Shown: one piece after another, positions 1 through 12,258 of the stretch
Layout of the letters: the number at the start of each line of letters is the position of its first letter
Position numbering within the stretch: position 1 is the stretch's first letter
Origin: Tubiluchus corallicola
Lineage: Eukaryota; Priapulida; Priapulimorpha; Priapulimorphida; Tubiluchidae
Length of the DNA: 64,000 nucleotides
Reading direction: 5' to 3'
Assembly: GCA_030141605.1 (NCBI GenBank)
Contig: JAQGDQ010000104.1
Location: 293,001 to 357,000, forward strand
The notes under the pieces: model-generated
Seen by the model: only the letters and a program-made list of their open reading frames with translations
Databases searched by the model: none
Told to the model about the DNA's origin: nothing
Made by a program: the position numbers and the translations under genes

Positions 1-610
1 CTCACTCTCATTCACTCACCATGCACATTCTAGGAAACCATATCAACTGAAGCTCAGTCCAGGGATGAGAATGACAAAAAACTCTGAAACAGACCGGAGG
101 CTTGGGGGCCGCGTAGGCCTCCATGGGGTTCAAGAGGGGCGAAACCCCCTTGGAGCCAGCAACCAATTGCAATTTTGTGACCATAGAGAGCCTCTAAGTG
201 GACTTATATATCAGTTACCTTGTTTCATGCATAATTTAAAATACCCAACTATCAAGGATACATGATACCTAATTGTCTCAAAAACGCCTAAATACTGGCC
301 GCTCCTATGCAAAAGTATATAAAAACTGTCTGCAATTGACTCAAATAACTCCGCACAATTGATTTTATATTTTTATACATAGAGATACACACGTGGTTAC
401 ACTGATGTACGTGATGTAAGCAAAGTGACGGCCTGCCAACTAGCGGTCAGCTTGTGAAATAATGTACTGGGTCCGTAAAAATTTTCTCAACGAATTTACG
501 CGATTTACAAAAATGGCACTACTGGTCTTCCAAAACCTCGGAATTCCGCGTATCCGCGGAAAATTCTCATCCCTGGCTCAGTCCTTGCAAGAAATCTTAA
601 TTACACATAC
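1..610 (-). other. ACTR5 intron 4, partial
   Basis: This stretch follows the donor at 610-609 (gtatgtg on the minus strand). I looked for the next ARP5 exon, expected to resume with a second Met and SELLFE-like residues, and did not find one. The plus-strand ORF at 462-797 is antisense to exon 4. Confidence 0.6.
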
Positions 611-2910
611 TCTGTCTACAGTAGGTTGGGTTGCAAACGGCTTCTGTCAACACAACAGGATGATCGACACTACCATCCGTGTTGATGCCAAGATGATTAA
701 ACACGTAGTCAAAGACCTGTTCCTGTGGAAAATAAATAATCACAGTGAGAACAGCAACATGAATTTTCACACATGTATTGATTTAATACAAGAGTAAAAA
801 TAAAATACATTTAAAATTTTTAACCATAACGTAATGGAAGCAGGGCTAAAATTTCCTTATAATTTGCCAGAATCTAAGCAGATTTTCGTAGTGACTTTTT
901 TGGTGACTGTTTATAAGAATCCAGAAAATTAATGTCTAAATTACATAGTTCCAGTACAGTGGCTTTAAAGAAGTGTTAAGGTGGTCAAATGGTCGAGGAA
1001 CATACCTGTACATCATACTGCGTAACAACGTTCTTGTCAAAAGGGCTCTTCAGCAACCATCGAACAACCTCGATGTTCTTGATGTCGTTCCCAACCTGGG
1101 CTTCACTATCCTGTAAATGATAGAGAAACTTACAAAAGCTCAACATACATCGTTAAGATAAACAGGTAAAACTTCGCATTAGCATTTTCAAAACACTGTA
1201 TAAACAGAGAAATAACATAATTACGGTAAAATGCAGCGATAATAATAAGGTATTTTTTTATAATTTATTCATTCTACCAACACAGGACTTAGATAGAGTT
1301 CATTGCACCAAAAAATTACATCAAAAATATAACAAATAAGAAACATACCATTACTACAGAACAAATAACAGTTTCCCTAATTAAGAAACATTAATTTACG
1401 TGCTTCAGGAGTTTAAAAGATAGATAAGTTAATGTTAAAAAAGTATTAGTTTTTTAACAATGTATTTACAATATTATCATGTTACAGTACAGAATCTATA
1501 CTCTTATATTAATATTCTTGGTATGGGCTTAATTTATATATATATAAGATTCGAGGCTACAGCTCCGACCAGGGCACCATTTGCGGCGATCTATACATCA
1601 AACGAAAGGTCTCGATCTAGTGTCTTCTCATTGATGGTTTATTTTTCGAATCGGGCCCACCGGGAGGAACGGGGGGCGAAAAACCTCCAAAAATGGCCAT
1701 TTTTCGGCCGTTTTTTGCAAAAGTTATACGGCTGAGATGTAGAGAACGGGAACAGGCCGAGGGTGGTGCTGGGTATGGATAGATAGCCCGTTTAGCGGTG
1801 GGTGTAGTAGGCATATTTAGAATTCCCGAGAGGGCCACGGCGTCCCGTAACGGGCGTTTTCCCGGACCCAACTCGTGATTTTTTCGAAATTTTGACCAAA
1901 CAGCCTGCGGAAAAAACGTTCTAGTGGCGCCTGGTGGGACTCTCGGAAGGAGATATATAGCTCTTTACAAAGTGGAAGAACGGGGCTATACGATGATGTG
2001 GGTTATATTTTAGGGCAGGTCACCGAGAGGAGTATCAATGAGTTAATTATGTGTTCTATTTTCGGCAATTTTTCAACAATTTTCGCTTAGAAAACTGCGA
2101 CGCATTCCATTGTGCTGACGTCATCCATTGTACTCTGTCTATAAGTTTAATTCAGTAAAAAGCTGCTGCTGGCTTTGCGTTAGATAAACAGACATACAGT
2201 AGGCATGATGTGACGGGCTACAGGCTTTGCGTTAGGTAAGTAGGCAGGATGTTACGGGCTTTACAGGCTTTGTGTTATAAATGAGGACCAGGTAGAATGT
2301 TCGCGTATTATTGATTACACGTGTATTTATACGCAAAATCTTTTGCGGGGCCTTTGCTATTCAAATATTAATACTGTCACATAATTCAGTTGCATTATAT
2401 GCAAACTTTATTATTATTTTAAGAACATCTAAGTCATTCTCGCCTATTAAAAATTTAAATTTCTCTTGTTCGGACACAAATGAAAAAGTAGGTGAAATCC
2501 GTTTCACTTTTTTATATAAGTTATATCTTAAATCGTTATACAAAATACAATGTAACACAAAAAGAAGCTCGCCCTCAACTTCCAGTTCAAAACAAAGAAA
2601 TTAAGCTTGCAATATGATTAAACTATAAAAGACATTAACAAACTAGTTTTACAATACGTCAGCAACAATCAGACAAACATTAATAAAGTATTCGATGAAC
2701 AATGTTACAGCAGCTTACCCATTAGGAATAATAATTATGTGATGTTTTGCAGACCCCTCAAAATCCAAGGTTGTAAGAGAGAGTCTGACAGTGAAACAGA
2801 GATTAGTTAGTGCAAGGAGATGAGGATGAACTTGCTAGTAGTGACTGCAAAAAGAGGAGAGAGAACGGCGGAGACAGAGAGAGAGAGTGAGAGAGAGAGA
2901 GAGAGAGGAG

Positions 2911-2991
<81 letters not shown>

Positions 2992-5399
2992 TATGCAATG
3001 TAACAATGATAATCCTGACCATGTTAACCAAAATTAAGATTTCCAGAGAAGTATACAGTGAAACTTGCCGCAAAAATGGAAGAAAAATCCTTATACTGCA
3101 TATTTTGAGTAAGTGACAGATACTAAGTCCGAATGTTATTATACGACTTTTTATCCACTATTGCTTGCAGTATTTTTATGCTATTCTATTGTTATTCATA
3201 GGGATTAAAGATGTTCCCTTTAATATGCATTTTGAAAGCAGAAATACTTTTAATTTCAAACGCTTCGAATTTTATGAATTTGAGTAAAATTCATCCAAAA
3301 TAATGCATTTAGCTAGTACGAAATGTCATCTGCTTAACTTAAAGAAAAATCGGACAATTGTGTAAACATTAGTCGAGAATAAAGAATGCTCCAAAATATT
3401 GAAAACTACAATAGCTTATTTTAAATCAAAGCTTAGATTAAATAATAATTACCTCGGATACTCAAATATTGTTAAACTTTCAAAGCTACGCGCGGCTCAG
3501 AGAATCTACTAAGATTGGCAACCGCATCTTTCTGTCACATGCGCGTGGCCAACAAATGGTACCGTGATAAAGACAATCATGAACTGCAGTGTTAGTTTCT
3601 GACGTCGTATGATGTAAAGCCAATTTTTCGTAATATCACGCAAACTTGCTTGACGCACAAGGGAAGATGCCTGCCATTGTACAAACTGTGGTTAGTTTCT
3701 GATGTAAGCAATAGCTGTGTTCTGTTGCCATTAATTGACTTTCTAAGCTAATTATTCAAATATAAGAAACAACTGCTAACTTTTACAGGTAAGAAAATGT
3801 ATATTTTCAACAGTAAATTAAAATGAGATTGAGTTTAAACAATCGTCCGGTTTTCCTTTAACAATAAATTTAATGCTGACACAGCAGTTTCTTAGTGATC
3901 TCAATAATAACAATATCCATGTAATATTTATTTTGAAAAACAACATGAATGAAACTTATTAAATGTTTGACACTCGCTCACAAAAACACACAAAAACAGT
4001 TTTACAAAGTAAAATTAGACAGTCTTAAAGTTTTTGTTTTGTCATGTTGTGTAGCAGGCACGTGTAATTAACCAAACAGAATACCCTTTTGCCTCTCTGT
4101 TTTGCGACAATGTTCTTAAAAGAAAGACGCGGAGTATCATCAGTGGCCCATCCAACACGACATTCGTTGGAACCTAGAAAATATGTTTCTACTTTCAGTA
4201 GTTGTTGTAGTGCATATAGTATCAAAATATACAAAAATACCCTATGCACCATATATACGCATAAAATTTTCAAATTCTCATAATTTGAAGAGAAAATTAT
4301 TGCGAGTTAAGTCAGCTTTAAGTTTTCACCCTGCTCTGTTACCTTCCAAATGTACATCCTAGGCCAGGGGTGTGCAAATTGCGGCCCGCGGGCCACTTGC
4401 GGCCCGCCAAGAGAATTTGTGCGGCCCGCGAAGAGATTTGTCAACCTAATGAAAGTGCGGCTGGGGCGATTAATTGAGTGTATCCAGCTGAAGTCCGTGC
4501 CACGATCCCAAATATAGTGCGGTTAGTTTTTTTTACTAGATCGGATGCCATTAACCCTTACAAGACAGTTGTAGCTTAATGTCACTGTACTACACAGACT
4601 GTGTGATACACATTACTAATATGCATTGTAATGAAATTACCACTATCTGTCCTGAAAGTAGAAATATATGGTTTGTAAATAGTTTCTTGAGTGTAGTAGT
4701 AATGATGTACGCAGGTCGGATGCAAAAAAAGTAGTTATTAGGCCTTTCTGTACCTGGCTCCTTTATCAAACTGCCTGTGGCCCGCAGGAATTGTGGGAAA
4801 GTTTAATGTGGCCCGGCTAGTCAGATAATTTGCACACCCCTGTCCCAGGCTAAGTGCAAACTATTTCAAAGCTTCAAACTCCGAAAAAAACAAAAAAATC
4901 CATTTCAAGCATAAGACAGACCCCTACATCAAGTAGCGAATTTTAGCTTAATTTCTGTTTTAAAGTCACTGATAAGGTCAGTTGTTTTCCACAAATTAGT
5001 CTCATATACAAACATTACACAATCAGCAGTAAGAGCAACCATTTTATTTTTAATCACACAAAAGTCAAGAGTGTATAACCAGTTCCTGAATTCACTACAA
5101 TGACTTCCTAGAAATGAACTTAGAAGAGTTTTCAGTATCAGAAGAAGCTGTACTCATGTTCAACTATTCATGAGTTTGGCTAATATTAGTCTATAATTAA
5201 CAGTTACTAGTTTTCTTGTGCTTCACCAATTCAGTTAGGGCCCACGCCAATTAACACTTAACATACCATTGTCAATGATGATGGGAATTTTAGAGTTATG
5301 CAGAGCTTCCGTGTAGCTGTGAAAAGCGTCCGGAACTGGCTTCGCGTCTTGGAATGCGTATGTGTTGGCTTCTTTTGACATTTCCACAAACTGACTCAT
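611..5399 (-). CDS. ACTR5: Actin-related protein 5, first four coding exons (partial gene)
   Basis: ARP5 is a nuclear actin-fold subunit of the INO80 chromatin-remodelling complex. Four minus-strand exons join in frame: 5399-5267, 4173-4085, 1110-1006 and 722-611 (133, 89, 105 and 112 nt), giving 146 codons plus one base. All introns have GT donors and AG acceptors, with phases 1, 0, 0 and 1. Residues 13-26 ([14 protein letters not shown]) resemble the ARP5 N-terminus. Residues 40-53 ([14 protein letters not shown]) are the actin-fold phosphate-1 loop, split by intron 1. Residues 79-108 (QVGNDI then [14 protein letters not shown]) and 109-146 ([29 protein letters not shown]) follow the family closely. 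The next residue is expected to be Met, with its A before the donor. Start: MSQF at 5399 or MSKE at 5381; both have a purine at -3. A possible CAG acceptor just upstream could make this the second exon. The rest of the gene, roughly three quarters of a normal ARP5, lies beyond the left edge; no further exon was found in 1-600. Family identity comes from recalled ARP5 motifs, not a search. Confidence 0.9.
1556..2110. repeat. GC-rich island inside ACTR5 intron 2, probable repeat
   Basis: About 550 bp of clearly higher GC sits in an AT-rich intron, with runs such as cgggcccaccgggagg near 1650 and several G/C homopolymer-like stretches. Short antisense ORFs run through it but look like no protein I know. 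It begins right after a TA-rich tract (1537-1550). I see no terminal inverted repeat or target duplication. It may be a fragment of a larger mobile element. Confidence 0.4.
2871..2988. repeat. (GA)n microsatellite
   Basis: A nearly pure GA dinucleotide tract of about 110 bp with a few interruptions in its first third, inside ACTR5 intron 2. Repeat-driven ORFs on both strands (Arg-Glu and Leu-Ser polymers) are not genes. Confidence 0.95.
3343..3857. mobile_element. MITE with about 28-bp TIRs flanked by TTAA (copy A)
   Basis: A 515-bp element in ACTR5 intron 2. Its left end (agaaaaatcggacaattg) is the imperfect reverse complement of its right end (caatcgtccggttttcct). It is bounded on both sides by TTAA (3339-3342 and 3858-3861), the target duplication expected of piggyBac-type transposases. 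It has no coding capacity. A second copy lies at 37136-37666, collinear and about 80-85% identical by eye. The superfamily is inferred from TTAA only. Confidence 0.75.
4365..4842. mobile_element. Non-autonomous hAT-type MITE with 8-bp target duplication
   Basis: A 478-bp element in ACTR5 intron 1. Its ends are inverted repeats: it begins caggggtgtgcaaattg and ends atttgcacacccctg. The flanking 8-bp duplications are tcctaggc (4357-4364) and tcccaggc (4843-4850), one mismatch apart. Sub-terminal copies of gcggcccgcg repeat several times inside both ends. The 8-bp duplication and the CAGGGGTG start are typical of hAT elements. No transposase is present. Confidence 0.85.
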
Positions 5400-5914
5400 A
5401 ACCGGAAAAACTATAAAAGCACAGAAAAAGGCGGAGCATGAGGTTTCCGAATATATTTGATAACAGTTTAATAACTGTAGAGTAATGATGATGCAAGTTA
5501 CACAGTGGAACACAAAGTGCTTAGTGACCACAGTGTAGCAACATCGAGTCTGATTAGTAAGTAGATGAAATTGGATGAAGGCACATGCAACAGCCTAAAA
5601 AGGCTAAGGCTCACACCTACAGGATCAACATCCTTGATAATGGACAAGGTTCCATCAATCCACTTAATAGGCCTAACCATTAAGTTCTAGAACGAGTGAA
5701 TTTACCTGGAACCACTGGACAAAGTGAATTAACTTTGTTCTTTAATAAGTTGAATTCTAAAACAATTGAGTTCAAATATTCGTCCAGAGAATTTATGTAA
5801 TTTCGAAGTATTATTGCGTCAGCCAGCATGAGCATATCAGTTTAGTGTCGTCAACAAACATCTTGGCAAATTAATTCTATAATTACAGAAGAGGCAATCT
5901 AAGATTCATATGCG
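5400..5914. other. Upstream region of ACTR5
   Basis: About 500 bp before the ACTR5 start. It should contain a promoter or 5' UTR exon, but I see no TATA box or other element I would defend. A pyrimidine tract ending in CAG just before 5390 could be an acceptor for a non-coding first exon. Confidence 0.3.
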
Positions 5915-6550
5915 TGCTTGCGTAGCAAAATCGTCCATAAGTCGGTAATTAAGCTTTTCTAGTTATTCACATATCCTGAATCTCAATATCATAAGGATCA
6001 TTTTGATAGGAAGTTCATCGCTCTATGTTATTTCTAAGTTGAGATAATCCACATTAAAGTTGAGGTGCAGGCTATGCAGTGAAAAACAATTTTGAGAAAA
6101 TCGCTGTTAAAGTCAGCCATCGTTTTTTGTCGCGTCTTTACAAAACACTTAGCAACCATACGAAAGTGTGGTTACTATGGACTTTATAAGAACTCGTTGA
6201 AGTCATCTTTAAATCCAGTAGATGGCTCTTCCTGACGAAGATTTGAACCCGAAGCAAAATGACTGCTTCCATGAACTACTATCGGAATTTGAAAATACAA
6301 TTTTTTTATAATTGCAATATTAGCTTCTATTCAGAAAAGTGGGTACGGGGTTATCAAATTAAATTTTTAGTATTTTTTGGACATTTTCTTGATAATTTGA
6401 TGCTAGAATACAAAAGTCCAATATATTTAGCGTTTATTTTCATAAAAATACAAAAAATTAACATTTGACCAAATTTTCGGTGCATTCTACTTCGAAGCAT
6501 CATGACGTAGTTTTAACTATGCCAACTTATGGACGGTTTTGGTTTGCAAA
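5915..6550. mobile_element. Candidate inverted-repeat element
   Basis: The segment 5921-5945 (core cgtccataagtcgg) is repeated in reverse complement at 6517-6543 (core ccaacttatggacgg), with matching flanks of about 30 bp that carry a few mismatches. The interval between is non-coding. This is the layout of a MITE, but I found no clear target duplication. Confidence 0.45.
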
Positions 6551-8790
6551 CACACATATATCTTTCTGAATTGTGTTTTTTGTGTCTGTCAAGTTGAGGC
6601 TTAAACTGGGCAGGACTGAAGGCTTAAACTTATTTCACTCATTGCAAATGCCTTGCAACTCCTACTCCACCTATGTGGATTTGTTTTCTTCCTAATTTTG
6701 TAGGAATGGCTTATGATGCCAAGTACATCTGAGGATGGAAAATGTGTCACTGATTTTCTGCCATTAAGCAATTGGAAATTTTGATCCAGTCATTTGCATC
6801 TATACCTCACAGCTGTAAGATACTTCTGATTTTAAGACTAAGACTCCTAATTTTACTCTTAGCCTATTATTGTCAATAAAGAGTTTAGCTGCTCATGTAA
6901 TTTATGTACGTAGGCTATAAATAAGTTGTAGCTTGATGTTGTACAATTTCAATTTTTTATTCATGTCTTGGGACTCCATATGATATTACACAACCAACTG
7001 CCAGAACAGGCCTAATCAAATACTGTAAGTTGTAATTATATAACAATAACTAAATTATAGTAATCACTAAGCTGTTGGCTGCCATAAAGTTGATAACACG
7101 CTCAACAGCAAAACCATAATTGTAGGGAAATTCTCAAATAAAGAGAATCTGAAAATGCCGGTAAACAAATATTTCATATCATGCTAAAGTACCACACCAA
7201 TTCAGCTGTTAATTTCGTGTTTTCAATCACATACCCAAAACCAACATTTTATTTTCGAGAACGTGAAATTTTGAATCTTAATGTATGCGTAACTGTGAAA
7301 ATAACTAAAAAGGATTTTCGTAACAGTCAGCAAAATATTGGCTGTAAAAACAAATCTGAATGAAAGTACTTACACGGCAAAATTTCATTTAAAAATTTCT
7401 TAGAAGCAATAAGTCCAACATGGGACACCTTGTGTCTTCTTTCGTTGTGTTATCACGCTGTTCCATTGCGTACGCTCACTACACCAATTCGCTCAGTGCG
7501 GTGTCCGAATTATAATCATTTTCGTCTTTGAACTGTGGAGTGTGGATTTTATTAAATCATAGTAACTGCAATTTACGAAAAACTCAGTAACGCGAAGAAA
7601 TCTTTTTATTGTTTTTTTAAAAAAATTAATAGTGCTGAGTAAATGTTCCCTGAGTCACCCTACAGTCATATTCAAATTTATTTACAAATTAATTCTGTTT
7701 GAAGTGACAATCTTATAATTATAAATGGAATGATGGCTCAGTAAGTAAATCTTTGATTATCCTGCTGAAAAAAATGCCATTTTGTACTATTTTGGATGCT
7801 GCTTGAATAAGCTATAAATTAGCTACAAAAGCACCGGCACGGAACAAATTACACAATGTCACTCGATCGCCCAACGACGAATGTAAACACATAGATCACT
7901 TGTAAGCGAGATCAGTGTCCGGAAAGATATATATATGCTGTGCCTACTGTTTTTCTGACATAATTTACCGAAAAAATATAAGATATAGCAGCAAATTACT
8001 TTGTAATGTATACGCATCAGTAAAAAAAAGATGAATAAAATCAAGCCTGCTGATTACCAGTACAGTTCTGTACATGATTCTGTACAAATCTAGCAGCGCA
8101 TGCTGTTAGACTTATAGAAGATAGTCTCTGCTTTTCTTAGTTGCACTTAATTTCTTGCTGTTTAGTAGAAAAGCGTTATACTTACGGGCGACTAAATGCG
8201 ATTTAAGACGTTTACTTGAATTCCGCCTAACTGTCTTAGCCGCGGTGAAGCTAGTCGCGACTAGAGTGTAACTGAGGAGTTAAGACGGCTACATGAACTC
8301 CATGCAAATATTTCCGCGCGCCTAAAACGAAGCTGTGGCACGTGCAGTACATGAATTCGGTCCCTGTACAGTACATTATACTTACTTACTGCACCGTGTT
8401 GAAATTATTGTGCCAGCTAATTCATTACTCCTGCAGTTATTTTTTAACTTTCTACTGTTTTTTATATTTTATGAGAAGTATTTACAACTACATGATTTAC
8501 AATTCAAGTAACGGTAGTTGTCAGGTAAGCGCAACAGCTTACCAAAGTGTAATTCTCCTCGGACCTAAATCTACAGCAGTAATTTTCTGTAAAATGCACC
8601 CACATACATGCAAGACGGATACACGCAACTGCCAGCCTAAGCAAAAAATTGGGGTCGTTTGCCTACCTTTGATATAACGAGAACTATCCACAAAACGTTG
8701 TGCAGAATATACGTACACCCATTAATTGAGGTGTGCAGCTAGTGAGTAGAGATCAATACAGTGTAAAATAAACAGGAATTATTAGACCTA
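6551..8790. other. Intergenic, nothing recognised
   Basis: AT-rich DNA with only short chance ORFs. A moderately GC-richer patch at 8200-8345 contains loosely repeated words (taagacg...tgaa) of unknown meaning. Confidence 0.4.
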
Positions 8791-9065
8791 TAGCGTTCCA
8801 TAGGGATCCATTTTAGGGCCGTTGTTATTTCTGTTATATGTAAATGACATTAACAACATCACCAAAGCATAATTTTCTTTATTTGCAGATGACACCAGCT
8901 CATTTCTAAGACTAAACGTAAATCTAAATAACGTAAGTGAAGTTAACAACGAATTACTCTCCATCTCTAACTAGTTTCACAATAACAAACTATCTTTAAA
9001 TATCAGCAAAACGAAATGCATAATGTTCAAACCGAAAAATACAAATATTCCATAAAAGACCACAG
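8790..9065 (+). mobile_element. Degraded LINE reverse-transcriptase fragment
   Basis: One plus-strand frame reads GSILGPLLFLLYVNDINN from 8804, then a stop, then SLFADDTSSFLRLNV with the catalytic F-A-D-D box at 8882-8893, then another stop and NKLSLNISKTKCIMFKP. These are RT palm motifs of non-LTR retrotransposons. The two in-frame stops and loss of both ends mark it as dead. Confidence 0.88.
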
Positions 9066-9167
9066 TACTAGGTCAAATGAATTTAAAGTACAGTACTGCA
9101 AAACAAACACAGCCAGGCATCATTTAATATTCACTGGGCCCTACTATGGGCTTTACAGTTACTCTTA

Positions 9168-9640
9168 AAAATTCTTGTTCTTACTCTTATTCTTGCTCTT
9201 GTTCTTACTCTTATTCTTACTCTTATTCTTACTCTTGTTCTTACACTTATTCTTACATTTGCTCTTACTCTTGTACTTACTCTTCTTCTTACTCTTGCTC
9301 TTACTCTTATACTTACTCTTGTTCTTACTCTTATTCTTACTCTTGTTCTTGCTCTTGTTCTTACTCTTGTTCTTACTCTTGTTCTTACTCTTGTTTTTAC
9401 TCTTATACTTACTCTTGTACTTACTCTTGTACTTACTCTTGTTCTCACTCTTGTTCTTACTCTTGTTCTTACTCTTATACTTACTCCTATACTTACTCTT
9501 GTTCTTACTCTTGTTCTTACTCTTGTTCTTACTCTTGTTCTTACTCCTATACTTACTCTTGTTCTTACTCTTATACTTACTCTTATACTTACTCTTGTTC
9601 TTACTCTTGTTCTTACTCTTGCTTTCTCATTTGTGCTTGC
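9168..9640. repeat. Minisatellite of 6/12-bp units (cttgttcttact type)
   Basis: About 470 bp made of variants of a 12-bp unit, cttgttcttact or cttatacttact, in effect two 6-bp halves. Because 12 is divisible by three, frames stay open and give Ser-Tyr-Cys or Leu-Phe polymers on the plus strand and Arg-Val-Thr polymers on the minus strand. A looser pyrimidine-rich decay zone continues to about 10100. Confidence 0.95.
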
Positions 9641-10104
9641 TTTTGTTCGTACTTCTTTCTTGTTTTCATTCTTGCTCTTGCTCTTATTCTTTCTCTTGTT
9701 GTTGCTGTTATTATTGCTTTTGTTCTGGCACTTCTTGTTACTCTTTAAAAATTTCTTGTTTATGGGCTTGTGCTTGATCGTACTTTGTTCTTACTATTGT
9801 TCTTGCCTTTGTTATTATTCTTGCTTTTGTCTCTCCTCCGTTCTTATCCTTTCTCTTACCTTCAGTATTATGCCTCATCTTCAATTTGCATTCATAGTTA
9901 CATTCACAATCACAGACACACGTTCTCATCACGCATATACTCACACTCATTCTGATTTTGATCCACAAAATTCTTTTACCTTTTCACTTCTTGTAGATTC
10001 TATTGTCACCCTCAGTTTCTTTCTCCTTTCCCTTATCTTCTGTGGACTCTCACTGACTTTCAGCCTTATTCTCATTTGCACCCCCACTTTTCATTTAAAC
10101 TAAA

Positions 10105-11207
10105 TTTACCCTTTCTCTAAACGCTTTCTTTCTTTTTTTTATCAGCACACGTGCATTAAATGGCTTGCGTAACTTGCGGATACGGACAACCGCAGCAGGC
10201 TGACGACACATGTCGCCTCTAGCGGGAGGAAAAACCCACTCTAGCATTACACAACTCTACTACGTTGTGATTACGTATGTTCGCTGCTTATATTGTCCAA
10301 TGTAGGCAACGTAAGCACAATTAGTAAAAATATCAGCTCAGTGAGGATAAAGCAATATGCCCGTGGAAGCCTCCATTCACTAATATCGCCCTTTGTAATA
10401 AAAAAAGTTAGTAGAACATCGAAATTAGAACAGAACATGCCTAAACGTTGTTATAAGCACTGAATGGAGCCATGACACATACTATGTTTAATTCTTAAAG
10501 GCTGCCGTGTGCGCTTAGCGACTAGTTAAGCAACATTTGGCCTGATTATTAAATAGATAGGCGACTGACAGAGAAAATGCTGCTGGACGTACTACTTTTG
10601 CTCTTAACTTTACCTTCTGACTCTTAACAGCTACCCGTATCTTACCCTATCCTACCTTCTGCCAGGTTATCGATACTTCACGTTTGAAAGCGACTGCTGT
10701 TTTGTACGTCACATGGCTTCAGTTGGTTTCCTCCTTTTAGACTTTTGTCAACAGAAAAACAAACAATTGTACCATGAAACCAAAAAATAACGCAAAAAAT
10801 CAAAACAAATTAGTCTAGCGTAGGAATTATAAAACTAGCAGGATTCACTAGAGTGGCGGTAAATAGCAGGCAATGTAAAATCCTATGTGATGGAAGGTTG
10901 CTTATAAAGTTTAGTTTGCCAGGCGTCGCGCTGTTCGAACTTCTGCGATTACACCAGACTGCGCTGACATTCTGAGAACTGCAACCTAAAGCTCGTTTCA
11001 CATGAAGCGTGATGCGGCGAAAACAGATTTCACCCAGAAGGCACACGTTATACGTTAAAACAATACGTAAAATTAACTTACTAGTGATTGGAGGTACCTG
11101 TTAACGCTCTTTTTTGAAGAATTCCACAGACAATAGGCTCGAAGGAAAAAACTGAATCTATAAGCAGCCGTTTTAAGTAGCAACAGAAAACAATGTATGA
11201 GTATTTA
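10105..11207. other. Intergenic, nothing recognised
   Basis: Contains no convincing exon, RNA gene or element end. The patch 10140-10330 is somewhat GC-richer than its surroundings. Confidence 0.4.
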
Positions 11208-12141
11208 CTCACATTTACTCTGTGGTCCTTACCCTGTGGTCTGTGCGTCACCTTTACTCTGACAATGCTTGAAGTGATTTGTATAAAAATGTCAAATATG
11301 TTAGCTTGTTACTTGTGTTCTAGGTTGGTTTTCAATTCTTTCACTGTTGGTTTTGTTGTAAGTGTAAATCGCCAAGTATCCACTTGGCTGATGATGTCTA
11401 TTAAATATACGACGACGAAACAAATTTGTAAATATGTAATGTAGTATTATAATGTTTTTATTCTTATGATTTTAACTTAGACTAATTGACACAATTGCAC
11501 GCATCAGTCTATCACTGACTGGTTGTACACTGATTCTTATGTACGATGTAATTTGTTTTACTCTGCATAATATATATATATATATATATATATAGTATAT
11601 ACATAGTATATATGTATATATACATCATATTAATATATATATATATATATATTAATATGATGTATATATACATATATACTATGTATATACTATATACATA
11701 TGGGTATTATATTACTATATTACTATATTACATACTATATTATGTTACTATATTATGTTATGTTATATATATGTATATATATGACGCAGAGTAAAACAAA
11801 TTACATCATACATAAGAATCAGTGTACAACCAGTCAGTGATAGACTGATGTGTGCAATTGTGTCAATTAGTCTAAGTTAAAAATCATAAGAATAAAAACA
11901 TTATAATACTACATTACATATTTACAAATTTGTTTCGTCGTCGTTCATTTAATAGACATCATCAGCCAAGTGGATACTTGGCGATTTACACTTACAACAA
12001 TACAGTGAAAGAATTGAAAGCCAACCTAGAACACAAGAAGCAAGCTAATATATTTGACATTTTTATACAAATCTCTTCAAGGATTGTCTGAGTAAAGTGA
12101 CACGCAGACCACAGAGGTAAGGGCCACAGAGTAAATGTGAG
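11208..12141. mobile_element. Fold-back palindrome with 359-bp arms
   Basis: Left arm 11208-11566 is the near-perfect reverse complement of right arm 11784-12141; for example ctcacatttactctgtgg opens the left arm and ccacagagtaaatgtgag closes the right. The 217-bp loop is almost pure TA and holds its own palindrome (about 11595-11692, centred in alternating TA). The arms contain no protein I recognise. The layout fits a fold-back or long-TIR DNA element. Confidence 0.9.
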
Positions 12142-12154
12142 AATATATATATAT

Positions 12155-12258
12155 TATTGACAGTCATAATGGAAATCTATAAGGAAAAGACAGCATTTAT
12201 GTATATATACGTGCGCAAATGCTGTCTTCCATATAGATTTCCATTATGACTGTCAATA
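12155..12258. mobile_element. Short hairpin element (MITE-like)
   Basis: Arms of about 43 bp (12155-12198 and 12217-12258) pair almost fully: tattgacagtcataatgg on the left, ccattatgactgtcaata on the right, with an 18-bp loop. It begins 13 bp after the large fold-back element ends. Confidence 0.85.

Noticed and set aside
462-797. 111-codon plus-strand ORF
   Set aside because: Antisense to ACTR5 exon 4; the minus-strand exon has splice sites and clear family motifs.
9146-9777. Two 200-codon plus-strand ORFs (Ser-Tyr-Cys and Leu-Phe polymers)
   Set aside because: Pure by-product of a 12-bp minisatellite; its period divisible by three keeps frames open.
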